A stretch of 64,000 bases of DNA from Tractidigestivibacter sp050946515 (GTDB lineage Bacteria; Actinomycetota; Coriobacteriia; Coriobacteriales; Atopobiaceae). The stretch is from NCBI RefSeq assembly GCF_050946515.1, contig NZ_JBMNUX010000003.1:124001-188000 (forward strand). The letters are read 5' to 3'. Positions 1-8,670 of the stretch are shown here, in pieces (position 1 is the stretch's first letter; each line of letters starts with the position of its first letter). The notes beneath the pieces are model-generated. The model worked only from the letters and a program-made list of their open reading frames with translations, did not search any database and was not told the DNA's origin. Both the position numbers and the translations under genes were made by a program.

Positions 1-475
1 TCTATCGTGTGGGTCTTGGCAAAGGGGACTGGGAGCCCCTTGCGTTGTGTGGGGATTCTCGCTGCCGAGAAGGACTTCCGGCGAGGGAGCCTCCGCAAAA
101 CCGCAGGTAGGAAAATGGCACATGCTCAGTAGCATCCAGAGCAGCCCCACACAATGGAGCTACGCCGCCCCGCGCTTCGGGCAGTCCCGCACTATGAGAA
201 GCGCCACCTGCGGAAACGTTGCGGACCCCCACACTACAGGCGGGGTCACTTCGGCGCCGGTCCCACACTTTGGGAGCCAGCCCCTCTCCTGCTACCTTCC
301 GCGACTTCTGATGCCGAAAAAGTCGCCCAACCTGGCAGCGGCGCGTTGCGCGGGTCGCCCAACCTGGCAGCGGCGCGTTGCGCGGGTTGCCCCAACCTGG
401 CAGCGGCGCGTTGCGCGGGTTGCCGAACCCATCGTGTGGGACCGGAGCCGTCGCCACCATCGCGAGCGTTTCGGG
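1..475. repeat. Repeat-rich non-coding region
   Basis: No convincing gene lies here. Reading frames across it are low-complexity translations of GC-rich repeats. The heptamer GTGTGGG or its complement CCCACAC recurs: near 7, 40, 147, 228, 264 and 434. One pair, CCGGTCCCACAC at 259-270 and GTGTGGGACCGG at 434-445, forms a 12-bp inverted repeat enclosing the tandem array at 326-423. The 9-mer CCGCAGGTA at 101-109 is shared with other intergenic repeats of the window. The region lies downstream of the leftward metallo-hydrolase gene. Function is unknown. Confidence 0.6.
326..423. repeat. Tandem repeat, three 32-33 bp units
   Basis: Three almost identical head-to-tail units begin at 326, 358 and 391, each opening CCCAACCTGGCAGCGGCGCG and ending GCGGGTCG or GCGGGTTGC. 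There is no spacer between units, so this is a direct tandem repeat and not a CRISPR array. It sits inside the inverted repeat with arms at 259-270 and 434-445. Confidence 0.9.
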
Positions 476-1318
476 CTACAGCTCAATCACGTGCGGCTTT
501 ACCTTCTGGTCGTGGTTGGCAAGCGACTCTACGCACTTGGGGTCGAGCGACTGCTCGCGAATCCACCTCAGCGACGTCATCTGGTCGGCTCGGTTGTTGG
601 CAATGCCGCTGGGAATCAGCTCGCGCCAAGACTTCTCGCCGTAGCCGCCGTCGGAGAACAGCAGGACAAAGCGACCGTCGTCAGCGCTTACGCGCACCGC
701 GCACAGGCCGTCGGAGTGTCCGGGGATGGCGATGCACACGATGGACCCATCGCCAAACAGGTCGTAGGACTTGTGGAAGGGGCCCTCCGTGCCGTTCCAG
801 TCGAACGTCTTCAGGCCGCTTCCTTCCCACCACTTGCTCTGGTAGCGAATGCGGGCCATGACGTTCTTGTTAATTGAGGCAAGCTCGTCGGCCGAGGTGA
901 CGATGTGCCTGGCACCGACAATCTGGGGGACTCCGTTTGCGTGGTCGCAGTCGAGGTGCGTCAGAATCACATAGTCAAGGTCTTGCGGTTTTATGCCCAT
1001 GGCCGCAAGCTGCTCGCCGATGGCCATCCCCTTGGCAATGACGCCTTGGTTGGTGAGGTAGAGCGCGCGCGATCCCAGCGACGCTATCTGCGCCTCCTTG
1101 TCCAGCGTGCCGTTAGGGCTCATCGAGCGGTCCCAGCCGGTGTCAACAAGCACGAGGCCGTGGTCGCTCTCGATGAGATAGGCGGAGACGGGAAGCCAGA
1201 TTCGCTCGGAGCGCTTCTGGAAAATGCCCGACGCCTTGATTGGGTTGCAATCCTCGCCACCAAACGGAAGGTTGGGGGAGACGCAAACTGCGCCCGTGTG
1301 AAAGACGTGCACTCTCAT
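476..1318 (-). CDS. MBL-fold metallo-hydrolase (lactonase-like)
   Basis: A 280-residue metallo-beta-lactamase-fold hydrolase, probably cytoplasmic. The metal-binding signature is visible as H121-L-D123-C-D125-H126 in THLDCDHANG, followed by a His in AIPGHSDG, an Asp in LLFSDGGYG and a C-terminal His in LANHDQ. The layout resembles the N-acyl-homoserine lactonase (AiiA-type) branch of the family, but many members hydrolyse other esters or lactones, so the substrate is not assigned. The ATG overlaps the stop of the upstream SDR gene by 4 bp (ATGA), so the two are translationally coupled and probably act together. Confidence 0.82.
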   Translation of the reverse strand: MRVHVFHTGAVCVSPNLPFGGEDCNPIKASGIFQKRSERIWLPVSAYLIESDHGLVLVDTGWDRSMSPNGTLDKEAQIASLGSRALYLTNQGVIAKGMAIGEQLAAMGIKPQDLDYVILTHLDCDHANGVPQIVGARHIVTSADELASINKNVMARIRYQSKWWEGSGLKTFDWNGTEGPFHKSYDLFGDGSIVCIAIPGHSDGLCAVRVSADDGRFVLLFSDGGYGEKSWRELIPSGIANNRADQMTSLRWIREQSLDPKCVESLANHDQKVKPHVIEL

Positions 1319-2160
1319 GCGAGCCCTCCTCCCTTGCTTTCGGTGCCCTTCGCGGCGAACGGCTTCGGCTGTGGCTGGGACTTGGGCTGGGGCTTGCCGT
1401 CCACCTTGGCGGCGACTGCGGTCATGACGTTGCGCGGCAGGAGCCGGGCAAGCACGTTGGCGACGTGGGTGGTCGGCGAATGGTATGCCACCGGCTTTCC
1501 GGAAAGCATGGCGCGATACCCGTACATCGCAACGTCAGCTGCGCTCTGGGGGTGCGCCTGAAACATGAGGGAGCCTCCCATATGCGCGTTTCGCTCGAAT
1601 CCCGTGGAGGTGGGCCCCGGGCACAGCGCCGTCACCGTCACGCCGGTCCCGCGCAGCTCGTAGGAAAGCGCCTCTGAGAATTGCAGCACATAGCCCTTGG
1701 TGGCGTAGTAGAGCGACATGTATGGTCCGGCCATGAACGCGGCGACCGATGACAGGTTGAGGATGTGCCCTTCTCCGCGCTCGCGCATGTCGCGCCCAAA
1801 CTCGTAGCAAAGCTGCATGAGCGCGACGACGTTGAGCTGCACCATGGCGTACTGGCGGTCCCAGTCCGCGTCGAGAAACGCAGTCTGGTCTCCAAAGCCG
1901 GCGTTGTTGATGAGGTTGTCAACTTGGATGCCCTGCTCGCTGCACCACTTGTGGAGCTTGACGGCGGCGTCCTTCTCGGTAAGGTCCTGCGCGTAGCAGG
2001 CACATCTCACCCCAAAGAACGAGTTGAGCCCCTCGGCAATCTTCTCGATCTTGTCCTTAGAGCGCGCGACAAGGACGACGTCTTCTCCATGCACCGCCGC
2101 CTGCCGCGCAAGCTCGGCGCCGATGCCGCCCGACGCTCCGGTTACTAATGTCCAGCCCAC
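1315..2160 (-). CDS. Short-chain dehydrogenase/reductase
   Basis: A classical SDR of 281 residues. It has the NAD(P)-binding glycine motif TGASGGIG close to the N-terminus, NNAGFG in the middle, and the catalytic Ser with YxxxK (YYATKGY). The GTG start at 2160 is preferred over an upstream in-frame ATG at 2223 because AAAGGAG lies 4-5 bases before it, and because the Rossmann fold then begins at residue 2, as is usual. The C-terminal tail is Pro/Lys-rich. It is co-directional with, and overlaps, the MBL hydrolase. A TetR gene lies just upstream on the same strand. Substrate unknown. Confidence 0.88.
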   Translation of the reverse strand: MGWTLVTGASGGIGAELARQAAVHGEDVVLVARSKDKIEKIAEGLNSFFGVRCACYAQDLTEKDAAVKLHKWCSEQGIQVDNLINNAGFGDQTAFLDADWDRQYAMVQLNVVALMQLCYEFGRDMRERGEGHILNLSSVAAFMAGPYMSLYYATKGYVLQFSEALSYELRGTGVTVTALCPGPTSTGFERNAHMGGSLMFQAHPQSAADVAMYGYRAMLSGKPVAYHSPTTHVANVLARLLPRNVMTAVAAKVDGKPQPKSQPQPKPFAAKGTESKGGGLA

Positions 2161-2238
2161 GTTGTCTCCTTTCCTCGGCTTCGAGAAAAGTGTTCCATTC
2201 ACGGAAATCCGAGGACCGGACATACTTGCCCAGAGTGT

Positions 2239-2838
2239 CTAGAGTCGCGTCTTCAGATCGTTGTCCAATGCGGAGAGAAACGACCTCACGACATTGAGCA
2301 CCTGGTCCCGCGACACGCGGGTTGGATGGTCAAGGTAGTAGGCGTAACCTGCAATTACGGCCGATGACAGAATTTCAAGCTCAAAGTCGCTGGGGACGGC
2401 CGTGCCCCTTCGCTCCGAGCGGTCCCAAAGATGCATCTTGATGGCGGTTTTCCATTGCGTCGCGAAACGCTGGCCAGGGGATCCAGAAAGCAGCACGCGC
2501 ACTGCGCGCCTATTGTCCGTGACGTAGTCGAAGGTTTTCTCGTAAAAGGAGAGGTCGTTGCTCGCTGCGTCGGATACCTTTGAAATCGGCGAGCTCAGGC
2601 GTGAGATGTTGGCAACGTGGAAGGTCTCGAGCTCCTGCAAGAGCTCATCCACTCCGTGATAGTGCGAATAGAACGTGGAGCGCGAGACGAAGGCTCGCGA
2701 GCAGAGCGCGACGACGTCCACATGCTCGTATCCTCGCTCGTCCATGAGCTCGACAAGGGCCTCGCGAAGCGCCAGCTGCGACGGGGCCAGGGGTTTGGGC
2801 CCTGCTGGTTCGAGCGCCTGCAAATATGGGTTGGCCAT
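2239..2838 (-). CDS. TetR/AcrR-family transcriptional regulator
   Basis: A 199-residue one-component regulator. The N-terminal helix-turn-helix shows the TetR pattern (VVALCSRAFVSRSTFYSHY), followed by a divergent helical ligand-binding domain. The ATG at 2838 is chosen because AAGGAGG stands just before it; an upstream ATG at 2880 lacks such a site. It lies 78 bp upstream of the SDR and MBL genes on the same strand. By the usual TetR arrangement it probably represses itself and those two enzymes. No clear dyad operator was seen upstream. Confidence 0.85.
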   Translation of the reverse strand: MANPYLQALEPAGPKPLAPSQLALREALVELMDERGYEHVDVVALCSRAFVSRSTFYSHYHGVDELLQELETFHVANISRLSSPISKVSDAASNDLSFYEKTFDYVTDNRRAVRVLLSGSPGQRFATQWKTAIKMHLWDRSERRGTAVPSDFELEILSSAVIAGYAYYLDHPTRVSRDQVLNVVRSFLSALDNDLKTRL

Positions 2839-3043
2839 CTGGACCTCCTTTGCCTTGGTCCAGTGTAGCCCCCGGGGCATCGCTGCCCCTTATGCTGCTT
2901 GCAATGCCGGAAAAGGACTTGGCCTAAGGGGCAAGAAACTTCTGTGAGTAGAATATGCATAAATTGGTGGGGGTACCCGCTGATGAGGCTGCCGAACCTG
3001 GTGATGGGACCGACTCGCGGGGCGTACGGAAAGGGGCGGGACA

Positions 3044-3814
3044 ATGAAGCTGATTATTCGTGCGGACGACCTTGGCTACAGCGAGGCTGTGAACCGCGGC
3101 ATTGAGAAGAGCGTGCGCAGAGGACTGGTTCGCTCGGTGGGAGTCATGCCCAACATGGAGCAAGCGCAGCCCGGTCTTGAGATGCTTGAGGGCTGCGACG
3201 TTGCCTTTGGCCAGCATACTAACGTGTGCCTCGGTCGCCCTTGCGCAGACCCCGCTGCCATCCCGACTTTGGTGGATGAAAACGGTATGTTGCACTCTAG
3301 CAGAGAGTACCGCGCTGCCTGGAAGGAAGGTCGCGAGCTTGCTGCAACCGATGACCTCGTTCGCGAGATCGAGGCTCAGTACCAGCGCTTCGTTGAGCTG
3401 GTTGGTCATGACCCTGACTACTTTGAAGCCCATGCGGTGATGTCGAAGAACCTTCACGAGGCGCTGGCCATTGTCGCGGAGAAGTACCATCTGCGCTGGC
3501 TAGACACCTCCCCGGTGAGGTTTGAGGGGACGTTTGCGGGAAAGCCCATCGCAATGGCTCAGATGGGGTCGATGGATCCGGGCTATGATGCCCGCGCCTA
3601 TCTTTACAAGACGGTCGGGGAGCTTCTTAATACCCAAAGCGCCGACGTGCCGGTTGTGTACGTTTGCCATCCCGGATGGCTTGACGAGTTCATCCTGACG
3701 CACTCGAGCCTTACGGTAAATCGCACCAAGGAGGTCGAAATGCTCTGCGATCCTGCGGTGGCTGCCTGGCTGCGCGATCGCAACGTCGAGCTTCTCGACT
3801 TTCGTGACGTGTAG
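3044..3814 (+). CDS. ChbG/YdjC-family carbohydrate deacetylase
   Basis: A 256-residue protein of the YdjC/ChbG family, metal-dependent deacetylases of N-acetylated oligosaccharides such as chitobiose. It starts with the family's signature IIRADDLGYSEAVN, whose Asp pair is catalytic/metal-binding. It has GQHTN with the expected His and a C-terminal VCHPGWLDE. Length matches the family (about 250). AAAGGGG precedes the ATG. It appears monocistronic with no sugar transporter next to it, so the precise glycan is open. Confidence 0.85.
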   Translation: MKLIIRADDLGYSEAVNRGIEKSVRRGLVRSVGVMPNMEQAQPGLEMLEGCDVAFGQHTNVCLGRPCADPAAIPTLVDENGMLHSSREYRAAWKEGRELAATDDLVREIEAQYQRFVELVGHDPDYFEAHAVMSKNLHEALAIVAEKYHLRWLDTSPVRFEGTFAGKPIAMAQMGSMDPGYDARAYLYKTVGELLNTQSADVPVVYVCHPGWLDEFILTHSSLTVNRTKEVEMLCDPAVAAWLRDRNVELLDFRDV

Positions 3815-3836
3815 CTCTCGGTGTCCCATCTCCAGC

Positions 3837-3880
3837 CTGGTCATAGGGGCTCTCGGCAATCTGGTCATGTTCTGGTCATA
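3837..3880. promoter_or_regulatory. Repeated TGGTCATA motif upstream of pdxS
   Basis: The intergenic region before pdxS has CTGGTCATA at 3837-3845, CTGGTCATG at 3861-3869 and TCTGGTCATA at 3871-3880. A fourth copy (TTCTGGTCATA, 6578-6588) lies in the leader of pflA. Direct repetition upstream of two operons suggests protein binding or a promoter element. No regulator can be assigned. Confidence 0.35.
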
Positions 3881-3965
3881 AAAAGCAGCAAGAAATTGGC
3901 TATTTCGAAGATGCCAGATGAGTCATAGCCTGTTGCGTCAGCAATACCGGACGCAAGGAGGACCA

Positions 3966-4862
3966 ATGGCTGAGACCAAGACTGTCGATCGTGCGGAGCG
4001 CGCACGCCTGAACCGCCAACTGGCGCAGATGCTCAAGGGCGGCGTCATCATGGACGTCACGACTCCCGAGCAGGCAAAGATTGCCGAAGACGCGGGCGCG
4101 TGCGCCGTCATGGCGCTCGAGCGCATCCCGGCTGACATTCGCGCGGCTGGTGGCGTCAGCCGCATGAGCGACCCAGCCATGATCAAGGGCATCCAGAAGG
4201 CCGTGAGCATCCCCGTTATGGCCAAGTGCCGCATCGGTCACTTCGTCGAGGCGCAGGTGCTTCAGGCCATCGACATCGATTACATTGACGAGTCGGAGGT
4301 CCTCTCTCCGGCGGACAACGTGCACCACATTGACAAGACCGCCTTCGACGTGCCGTTTGTTTGCGGCGCTCGTGACTTGGGCGAGGCGCTTCGCCGCATT
4401 GCCGAGGGCGCGTCCATGATTCGCACCAAGGGCGAGGCCGGCACCGGCGACGTCGTTCAGGCCGTGAGCCACATGCGCAAGATCAACGAGCAGATTCGCC
4501 ACGTTGCGTCGCTGCGCACAGACGAGCTCTTCGAGGCGGCAAAGCAGCTTGAGGTGCCCGTCGAGCTCGTTCGCTACGTGCACGACAACGGAAAGCTTCC
4601 CGTCGTGAACTTTGCCGCCGGCGGCGTGGCGACTCCCGCTGACGCTGCGCTCATGATGCAGCTTGGCGCCGAGGGCGTGTTCGTGGGCTCCGGCATCTTC
4701 AAGTCGGGCAACCCCGCCAAGCGCGCTGCCGCCATTGTCGGAGCGGTGACGAGCTACGACGACCCCGAGAAGATCGCCGCGCTCTCAGAGGACCTCGGCG
4801 AGGCCATGGTCGGCATCAACGCCGAAGAGATCCAGACGCTGATGGCCGAGAGGGGCAAGTAG
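3966..4862 (+). CDS. pdxS: Pyridoxal 5'-phosphate synthase, lyase subunit PdxS
   Basis: The synthase subunit of the DXP-independent PLP pathway. It condenses ribose 5-phosphate, glyceraldehyde 3-phosphate and ammonia delivered by PdxT. The protein has 298 residues, the usual length, with the catalytic lysines in VMAKCRIGHF and RTKGEAGTGD and the phosphate-binding FAAGGVATP segment. The start at 3966 follows AAGGAGG; an in-frame ATG at 3918 gives an atypical extension. pdxT follows with no gap, so the two products are made together for the 12+12 complex. No MocR/PdxR regulator is adjacent. Confidence 0.97.
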   Translation: MAETKTVDRAERARLNRQLAQMLKGGVIMDVTTPEQAKIAEDAGACAVMALERIPADIRAAGGVSRMSDPAMIKGIQKAVSIPVMAKCRIGHFVEAQVLQAIDIDYIDESEVLSPADNVHHIDKTAFDVPFVCGARDLGEALRRIAEGASMIRTKGEAGTGDVVQAVSHMRKINEQIRHVASLRTDELFEAAKQLEVPVELVRYVHDNGKLPVVNFAAGGVATPADAALMMQLGAEGVFVGSGIFKSGNPAKRAAAIVGAVTSYDDPEKIAALSEDLGEAMVGINAEEIQTLMAERGK

Positions 4863-5417
4863 ATGGCCGTCGGCGTTCTCGCGCTGCAGGGCGCGTTCAT
4901 CGAGCACGAGCGCATGCTTGGGCGCCTTGGCCAGACGTGCGTGGAGCTGCGCGACGCTTCTGATCTGCAGGTCGGCTTCGACCGCCTGGTTCTGCCGGGC
5001 GGGGAGTCGACCGTGCAGCTCAAGCTTCTGCGCGAGCGCGGCATGCTCGAGCCGCTGCGCGAAAGGATTGCGGACGGCATGCCCGTGCTGGGCACCTGCG
5101 CTGGGCTCATCCTGCTTGCGAGCGAGGTCGTGGGCGGAGAGGTTGCCTTTGGCACGATTGACTGCCGCGTTCGAAGGAACGCATACGGCAGGCAGCTTGC
5201 CAGCTTCCACGCGACGGCACCGCTTGCGGGAATTGGCGACGTGCCGATGACCTTCATTCGCGCGCCCTACGTGGAGGAGGTCGGCGACGGCACCCAAGTG
5301 CTTGCGACCGTGGACGACCGCATCGTTGCCGTGCGCTGCGGCTCTCAGCTTGGGCTGGCGTTTCACCCCGAGCTTGATGCCGACACGCGCCTTCACGAGC
5401 TGTTTCTCGCGCTCTAG
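4863..5417 (+). CDS. pdxT: PLP synthase glutaminase subunit PdxT
   Basis: A class I glutamine amidotransferase that hydrolyses glutamine and channels ammonia to PdxS. It has 184 residues, typical of PdxT. Visible motifs are LPGGEST near the N-terminus, the nucleophile cysteine in GTCAGLILL and the His-Glu of the triad in AFHPELD near the C-terminus. The ATG follows the pdxS stop directly (TAGATG), which implies translational coupling. The gene ends just before a long palindromic repeat block. Confidence 0.96.
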   Translation: MAVGVLALQGAFIEHERMLGRLGQTCVELRDASDLQVGFDRLVLPGGESTVQLKLLRERGMLEPLRERIADGMPVLGTCAGLILLASEVVGGEVAFGTIDCRVRRNAYGRQLASFHATAPLAGIGDVPMTFIRAPYVEEVGDGTQVLATVDDRIVAVRCGSQLGLAFHPELDADTRLHELFLAL

Positions 5418-5480
5418 CGCTGCTGCGCCGCTGCCGAGCCGCGCTGCGCTCCGCTCCGCGCTTCCACTAGCCCCCCTCAC

Positions 5481-5780
5481 ACCTCCACGTTCCGTAGCGT
5501 TTTCTAGTCCCTACGTGGGCCAAACGCTACGGTTCGTGGAGGTTTACTTGCCTGGCTGCACAAACCGCCACGTTCCGTAGCATTCTCGGGCTCCAGGGCG
5601 ACTGAACGCTACGGTTCGTGGAGGTGTCGGCAGCGAACAACGTAAACCGCCACGAACCGTGCTGTTTGCTGGCTCTAGGCGGGTCAAACGCTACGGAACG
5701 TGGAGGTTTGCGAGAACGGCGGCGCATACCGCCACGGTCCGTAGCGTTGCACGGCCCGTAGCGTTGGTCCGTAGTGTTTG
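5481..5780. repeat. Array of long imperfect palindromes, family 1
   Basis: Between pdxT and the FNR-like gene lie three consecutive palindromes of 63-67 bp (about 5481-5544, 5562-5625 and 5643-5708) and a degenerate fourth (5725-5780). Each has a left arm like CCACGTTCCGTAGCGTTT and a right arm like AAACGCTACGGTTCGTGG, separated by 15-20 bases of variable sequence. Adjacent palindromes are themselves 17-18 bp apart. A related pair lies at 11065-11167, so this is a dispersed family. No stretch of T follows, so these are not ordinary terminators. Confidence 0.88.
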
Positions 5781-5836
5781 CGAGGAGGTCGCGCCTCTCG
5801 TGGTAGGCTTTTCGAACAACACCGAGAGGAGGGGCC

Positions 5837-6544
5837 ATGGGCGCAGGCGGCTCGAGCACGTGCAAGCAGTGCATCCACAAAGGCGACTGCCTTGCCGGCG
5901 TGAGGCTCTTCTCGGGCTTCTCCGAAGAGGAGCGCAGGCAGTTTGCCGCCGGAGCTGTGCACTCAAGCTACCCTCAGGGCTCGTTGCTCGTGCGTCGCGG
6001 CGACCCCATCGATTCGATCCTCATTGTGCGCTCGGGTCGCATCAAGACGCTGCGCATCGACCAAGACGGCGAGGAAGTCGTGCTCGACGTCCTGCACGAT
6101 GGCCAGGCTATCTGGCATGGTATCTTTCTTGATGACGCGGTCTACCACTATTCGGTTGTCTGCCTCACTACGGTCGAACTCTGCCGAATCAGGCGAACGG
6201 ACTTTGAGGCGCTCTTGTCCAAGCATCCTGAGCTGCTGCCCGGTCTGCTCCGCATCGTGAGCGCGGAGCTGGACGACGCGGAGGAGAAGCTCGTGGCCAT
6301 CAGCATCCGCGACCCGCGCCGCCGCCTTGCCGAGTTTCTGCTGCGGCGGGACGAGCGCTGCTTGGGCGGCGAGATTCATCTGAAGCTGAACGACATCGCG
6401 AGCTCGATAGGGCTGCGACCCGAGACGGTGTCGCGCATCATCTCTGAGTTTGAGAAGCAGGGGCTATTGCGCCGCACTGGTCGCGGCCGGCTCGAGCTCC
6501 TTGACCGCGAGGGTCTTCGCGCGCTTGCCGGCACTTCGTGGTAG
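5837..6544 (+). CDS. Crp/Fnr-family regulator with FNR-type cysteines
   Basis: A 235-residue Crp/Fnr protein with an N-terminal cyclic-nucleotide-binding-like beta barrel and a C-terminal winged helix (SSIGLRPETVSRIISEFE). Near the N-terminus C9, C12 and C18 (TCKQCIHKGDC) match the spacing C-x2-C-x5-C of the oxygen-labile [4Fe-4S] cluster of FNR. Cysteines in VVCLTTVELC near residues 112-120 could supply the fourth ligand. It is likely an anaerobiosis sensor. pflA follows, and a perfect FNR box precedes pflB, so it probably controls pyruvate formate-lyase. A GGAGGGG ribosome site precedes the ATG. Confidence 0.88.
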   Translation: MGAGGSSTCKQCIHKGDCLAGVRLFSGFSEEERRQFAAGAVHSSYPQGSLLVRRGDPIDSILIVRSGRIKTLRIDQDGEEVVLDVLHDGQAIWHGIFLDDAVYHYSVVCLTTVELCRIRRTDFEALLSKHPELLPGLLRIVSAELDDAEEKLVAISIRDPRRRLAEFLLRRDERCLGGEIHLKLNDIASSIGLRPETVSRIISEFEKQGLLRRTGRGRLELLDREGLRALAGTSW

Positions 6545-6648
6545 CGCCCGTCCAACAGAGAAGTTTGCGCAACTTGATTCTGGTCATAGAACGTTTCCGC
6601 GCGTGCCGATAGCCTGCTTGCAGAAGGTCGCGAATCAGGGAGGCGCGC

Positions 6649-7404
6649 ATGGTCGGAATGGTGCATTCGACAGAGTCGTTCGGGTCTGCTGACGGTCCGG
6701 GCGTCCGCTTCGTCGTCTTCTTGCAGGGCTGCGCCATGCGCTGCCGCTATTGCCACAACCCTGACACCTGGCGTCGTGAGGGCGGAACTCCTATGACGGC
6801 AGACGAGATTCTCGACCAGGCAGAGCGCTACCGCGCGTACTGGGGAAGCGATGGCGGCATTACCGTCAGCGGGGGAGAGGCGCTTCTCCAGGCGGAGTTC
6901 GTGGCAGAGCTCTTTGAGCGCGCCCATGCGCGAGGCATCAATACTTGCCTTGACACGGCGCTCCAGCCATATCGAGACGACCCCGCATTCATTTCAACCT
7001 TTGATAGGCTGCTGGAGAATTGCGACGTCGTTCTCGCTGACATCAAGCACATTGACCCCGCCGCACATCGCTCGCTCACGGGTCACGACAACGCCAATAT
7101 CCTTGCGGGAATCCGCCATGTGGCGAGCCGCAGCGTGCCCATCTGGATTCGCTACGTGCTGGTGCCAGGAGTGACGGACGACCCCAACGACCTGCGTCGC
7201 GCTGCCGATTTCATCAGAAGCGTGCCCACCGTGGAGCGCGTCGACGTTCTCCCGTACCACACCCTTGGCGTCTACAAGTGGGACGAGCTCGGCATCCCCT
7301 ACACGCTGCGTGACGTTGACCCTCCGACGGCAGAGGCAGTCGCATCCGCCGAGAAGATCTTGTGCATGCCAAGCTCTGCGCAGAAAAAGGGCGGCCGTCA
7401 GTGA
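6649..7404 (+). CDS. pflA: Pyruvate formate-lyase activating enzyme
   Basis: A radical-SAM activase that installs the glycyl radical on PflB. In 251 residues it shows the cluster-binding CxxxCxxC (CAMRCRYC) in a GCAMRCRYCHNPDTW context diagnostic of PflA, plus the SAM-binding VSGGEALLQ and the DIKH/VPGVTDD segments. Its leader contains the TTCTGGTCATA motif and an FNR half-site (TTGAT). It is separated from its substrate gene pflB by a leftward dehydrogenase gene, an unusual split, since pflA and pflB are commonly adjacent. The stop codon lies within a terminator hairpin. Confidence 0.95.
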   Translation: MVGMVHSTESFGSADGPGVRFVVFLQGCAMRCRYCHNPDTWRREGGTPMTADEILDQAERYRAYWGSDGGITVSGGEALLQAEFVAELFERAHARGINTCLDTALQPYRDDPAFISTFDRLLENCDVVLADIKHIDPAAHRSLTGHDNANILAGIRHVASRSVPIWIRYVLVPGVTDDPNDLRRAADFIRSVPTVERVDVLPYHTLGVYKWDELGIPYTLRDVDPPTAEAVASAEKILCMPSSAQKKGGRQ

Positions 7405-7413
7405 CGGCCGCCC
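7389..7413. terminator. Hairpin between convergent genes
   Basis: GGGCGGCCGTC pairs with GACGGCCGCCC around a short loop. The hairpin overlaps the pflA stop codon and lies just beyond the end of the convergent dehydrogenase gene, so it could end transcription from both sides. The downstream T-tract is poor. Confidence 0.6.
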
Positions 7414-7446
7414 TGCAATCACTCGCGTTGCATAAAGGCCGAACGA

Positions 7447-8487
7447 TTAGAAGCCGTAGTCGTCAATCATCATCGGCTCGGTCAGATAGCGCAGCGGCTC
7501 GAGCTCGTCGAAGGTGTGATAGCCGGACGGCGCCGCAAGGACGGTCGGGATGCGCTGCACGATCGTGGCGCAGGTGTGCTCGACCGTGGCGGGCTTGTCA
7601 ACATGGAACGTGGTGTCGGGCTCGCCGTAGATCTTCCAGTCGCACTGGTCGCCGTCTTCGGGGCCGTATACCTTGCCAATCTGCGAGGTCACGATGTCGA
7701 TGCCCTGGTAGGTCTTGGTGGTGACGCGCGTGTTCATGCCGAGGACCTTGCCTGCCGGAATCGTGGACCCCATCGTCTCGGAATAGGTGTCCGCCTCGGC
7801 GATGTAGGGCACGTTCTCCTGAATGACCTCGCTGATCGTGAGGCCGAGAAGCTGCGCGAGCGACTCGTTCGAGTTCCAAACGTAGCTCGGCACAATCTCG
7901 TCCGGATGCGCCAGGGTCTTCTCGAACTCGTCAGGCGTCAGGCCGACGCCGTGGGCCTTCGCCAGCGCCAGGCCGTACTCCTCGACGTTGTAGCTGACAG
8001 CGCCCTCGATCTTGTCGATGCGCTCGACGGCGCCGGCGAGCAGACCGACGATATGGACCCAGAACACGTCTTCCATGCCGGCGCCGACCATCGTTGCCCC
8101 GGTCTCCTTTGCGATGGCGTCCAAGCGGTTGGTCGTTGCAGCGGAGGTGGTCCAGGGGAACGTGCACTCCTCGCAGGTCGTCACGACGCTGATGCCGCGC
8201 TCGAGGCACTTCTCGGCCATGGGCGCGATGTCGTCGATCAGCGAGAAGAGCGTGAGGATCGCAATGTCAGGGGCGCACTCGTCAAGGACCTTGTCGGCAT
8301 CGTCCGAGATCTTGACGCCGAGCTTGATGGGCAGGCCCGCGTAGTCGCCTGCATCCATCCCGATGACGGCTGGGTTCGTGTCAATGGCCCCCACGAGCTG
8401 GGCTCCGTGCTCATGCAGGTAGCGAATCGTGTACTTTGCCATCTTGCCGCAACCGTACTGAACCACTCTGATTGGCCTACGACCCAT
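7447..8487 (-). CDS. DapB-like dehydrogenase (diaminopentanoate DH-type)
   Basis: A 346-residue NAD(P)-dependent oxidoreductase with an N-terminal Rossmann motif (VVQYGCGKMA) and a dihydrodipicolinate-reductase-like overall plan. The length and C-terminal domain fit the branch that includes 2,4-diaminopentanoate dehydrogenase of clostridial ornithine degradation better than true DapB (about 250-270 residues). No other ornithine-degradation gene is in the window, so this is a family call and not a pathway assignment. The ATG lies downstream of GGGAG. It is divergent from pflB and shares its 288-bp upstream region. Confidence 0.7.
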   Translation of the reverse strand: MGRRPIRVVQYGCGKMAKYTIRYLHEHGAQLVGAIDTNPAVIGMDAGDYAGLPIKLGVKISDDADKVLDECAPDIAILTLFSLIDDIAPMAEKCLERGISVVTTCEECTFPWTTSAATTNRLDAIAKETGATMVGAGMEDVFWVHIVGLLAGAVERIDKIEGAVSYNVEEYGLALAKAHGVGLTPDEFEKTLAHPDEIVPSYVWNSNESLAQLLGLTISEVIQENVPYIAEADTYSETMGSTIPAGKVLGMNTRVTTKTYQGIDIVTSQIGKVYGPEDGDQCDWKIYGEPDTTFHVDKPATVEHTCATIVQRIPTVLAAPSGYHTFDELEPLRYLTEPMMIDDYGF

Positions 8488-8670
8488 AAGGTGCTCCCTT
8501 CTCGAGCGATTGGTGCCGGTCTTTGCCAGCGCACCGTTTGGTTTATTATACGGCTATGCCGAGAATCCACGGGGGATTTTTTCGCGGATGGGCGGGTTGG
8601 CGGCGGCGAGCCGCGCCAGGCCTCGCCCTCTCGCGACCCTTGCGTGGTTTTCCGACAATCTTGTCGCTGC

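Noticed and set aside
326..423. Possible CRISPR-like array
   Set aside because: The units are contiguous with no variable spacers, and no cas gene is near.
2..460. 152-residue leftward reading frame
   Set aside because: It translates GC-rich tandem repeats into low-complexity sequence with no ribosome site or family similarity.
2881..3043. Riboswitch-like leader before the YdjC gene (GCTGATGAGGC and GGTGATGGGACC)
   Set aside because: The pieces recall the fluoride riboswitch but occur in the wrong order and the expected stems do not form.
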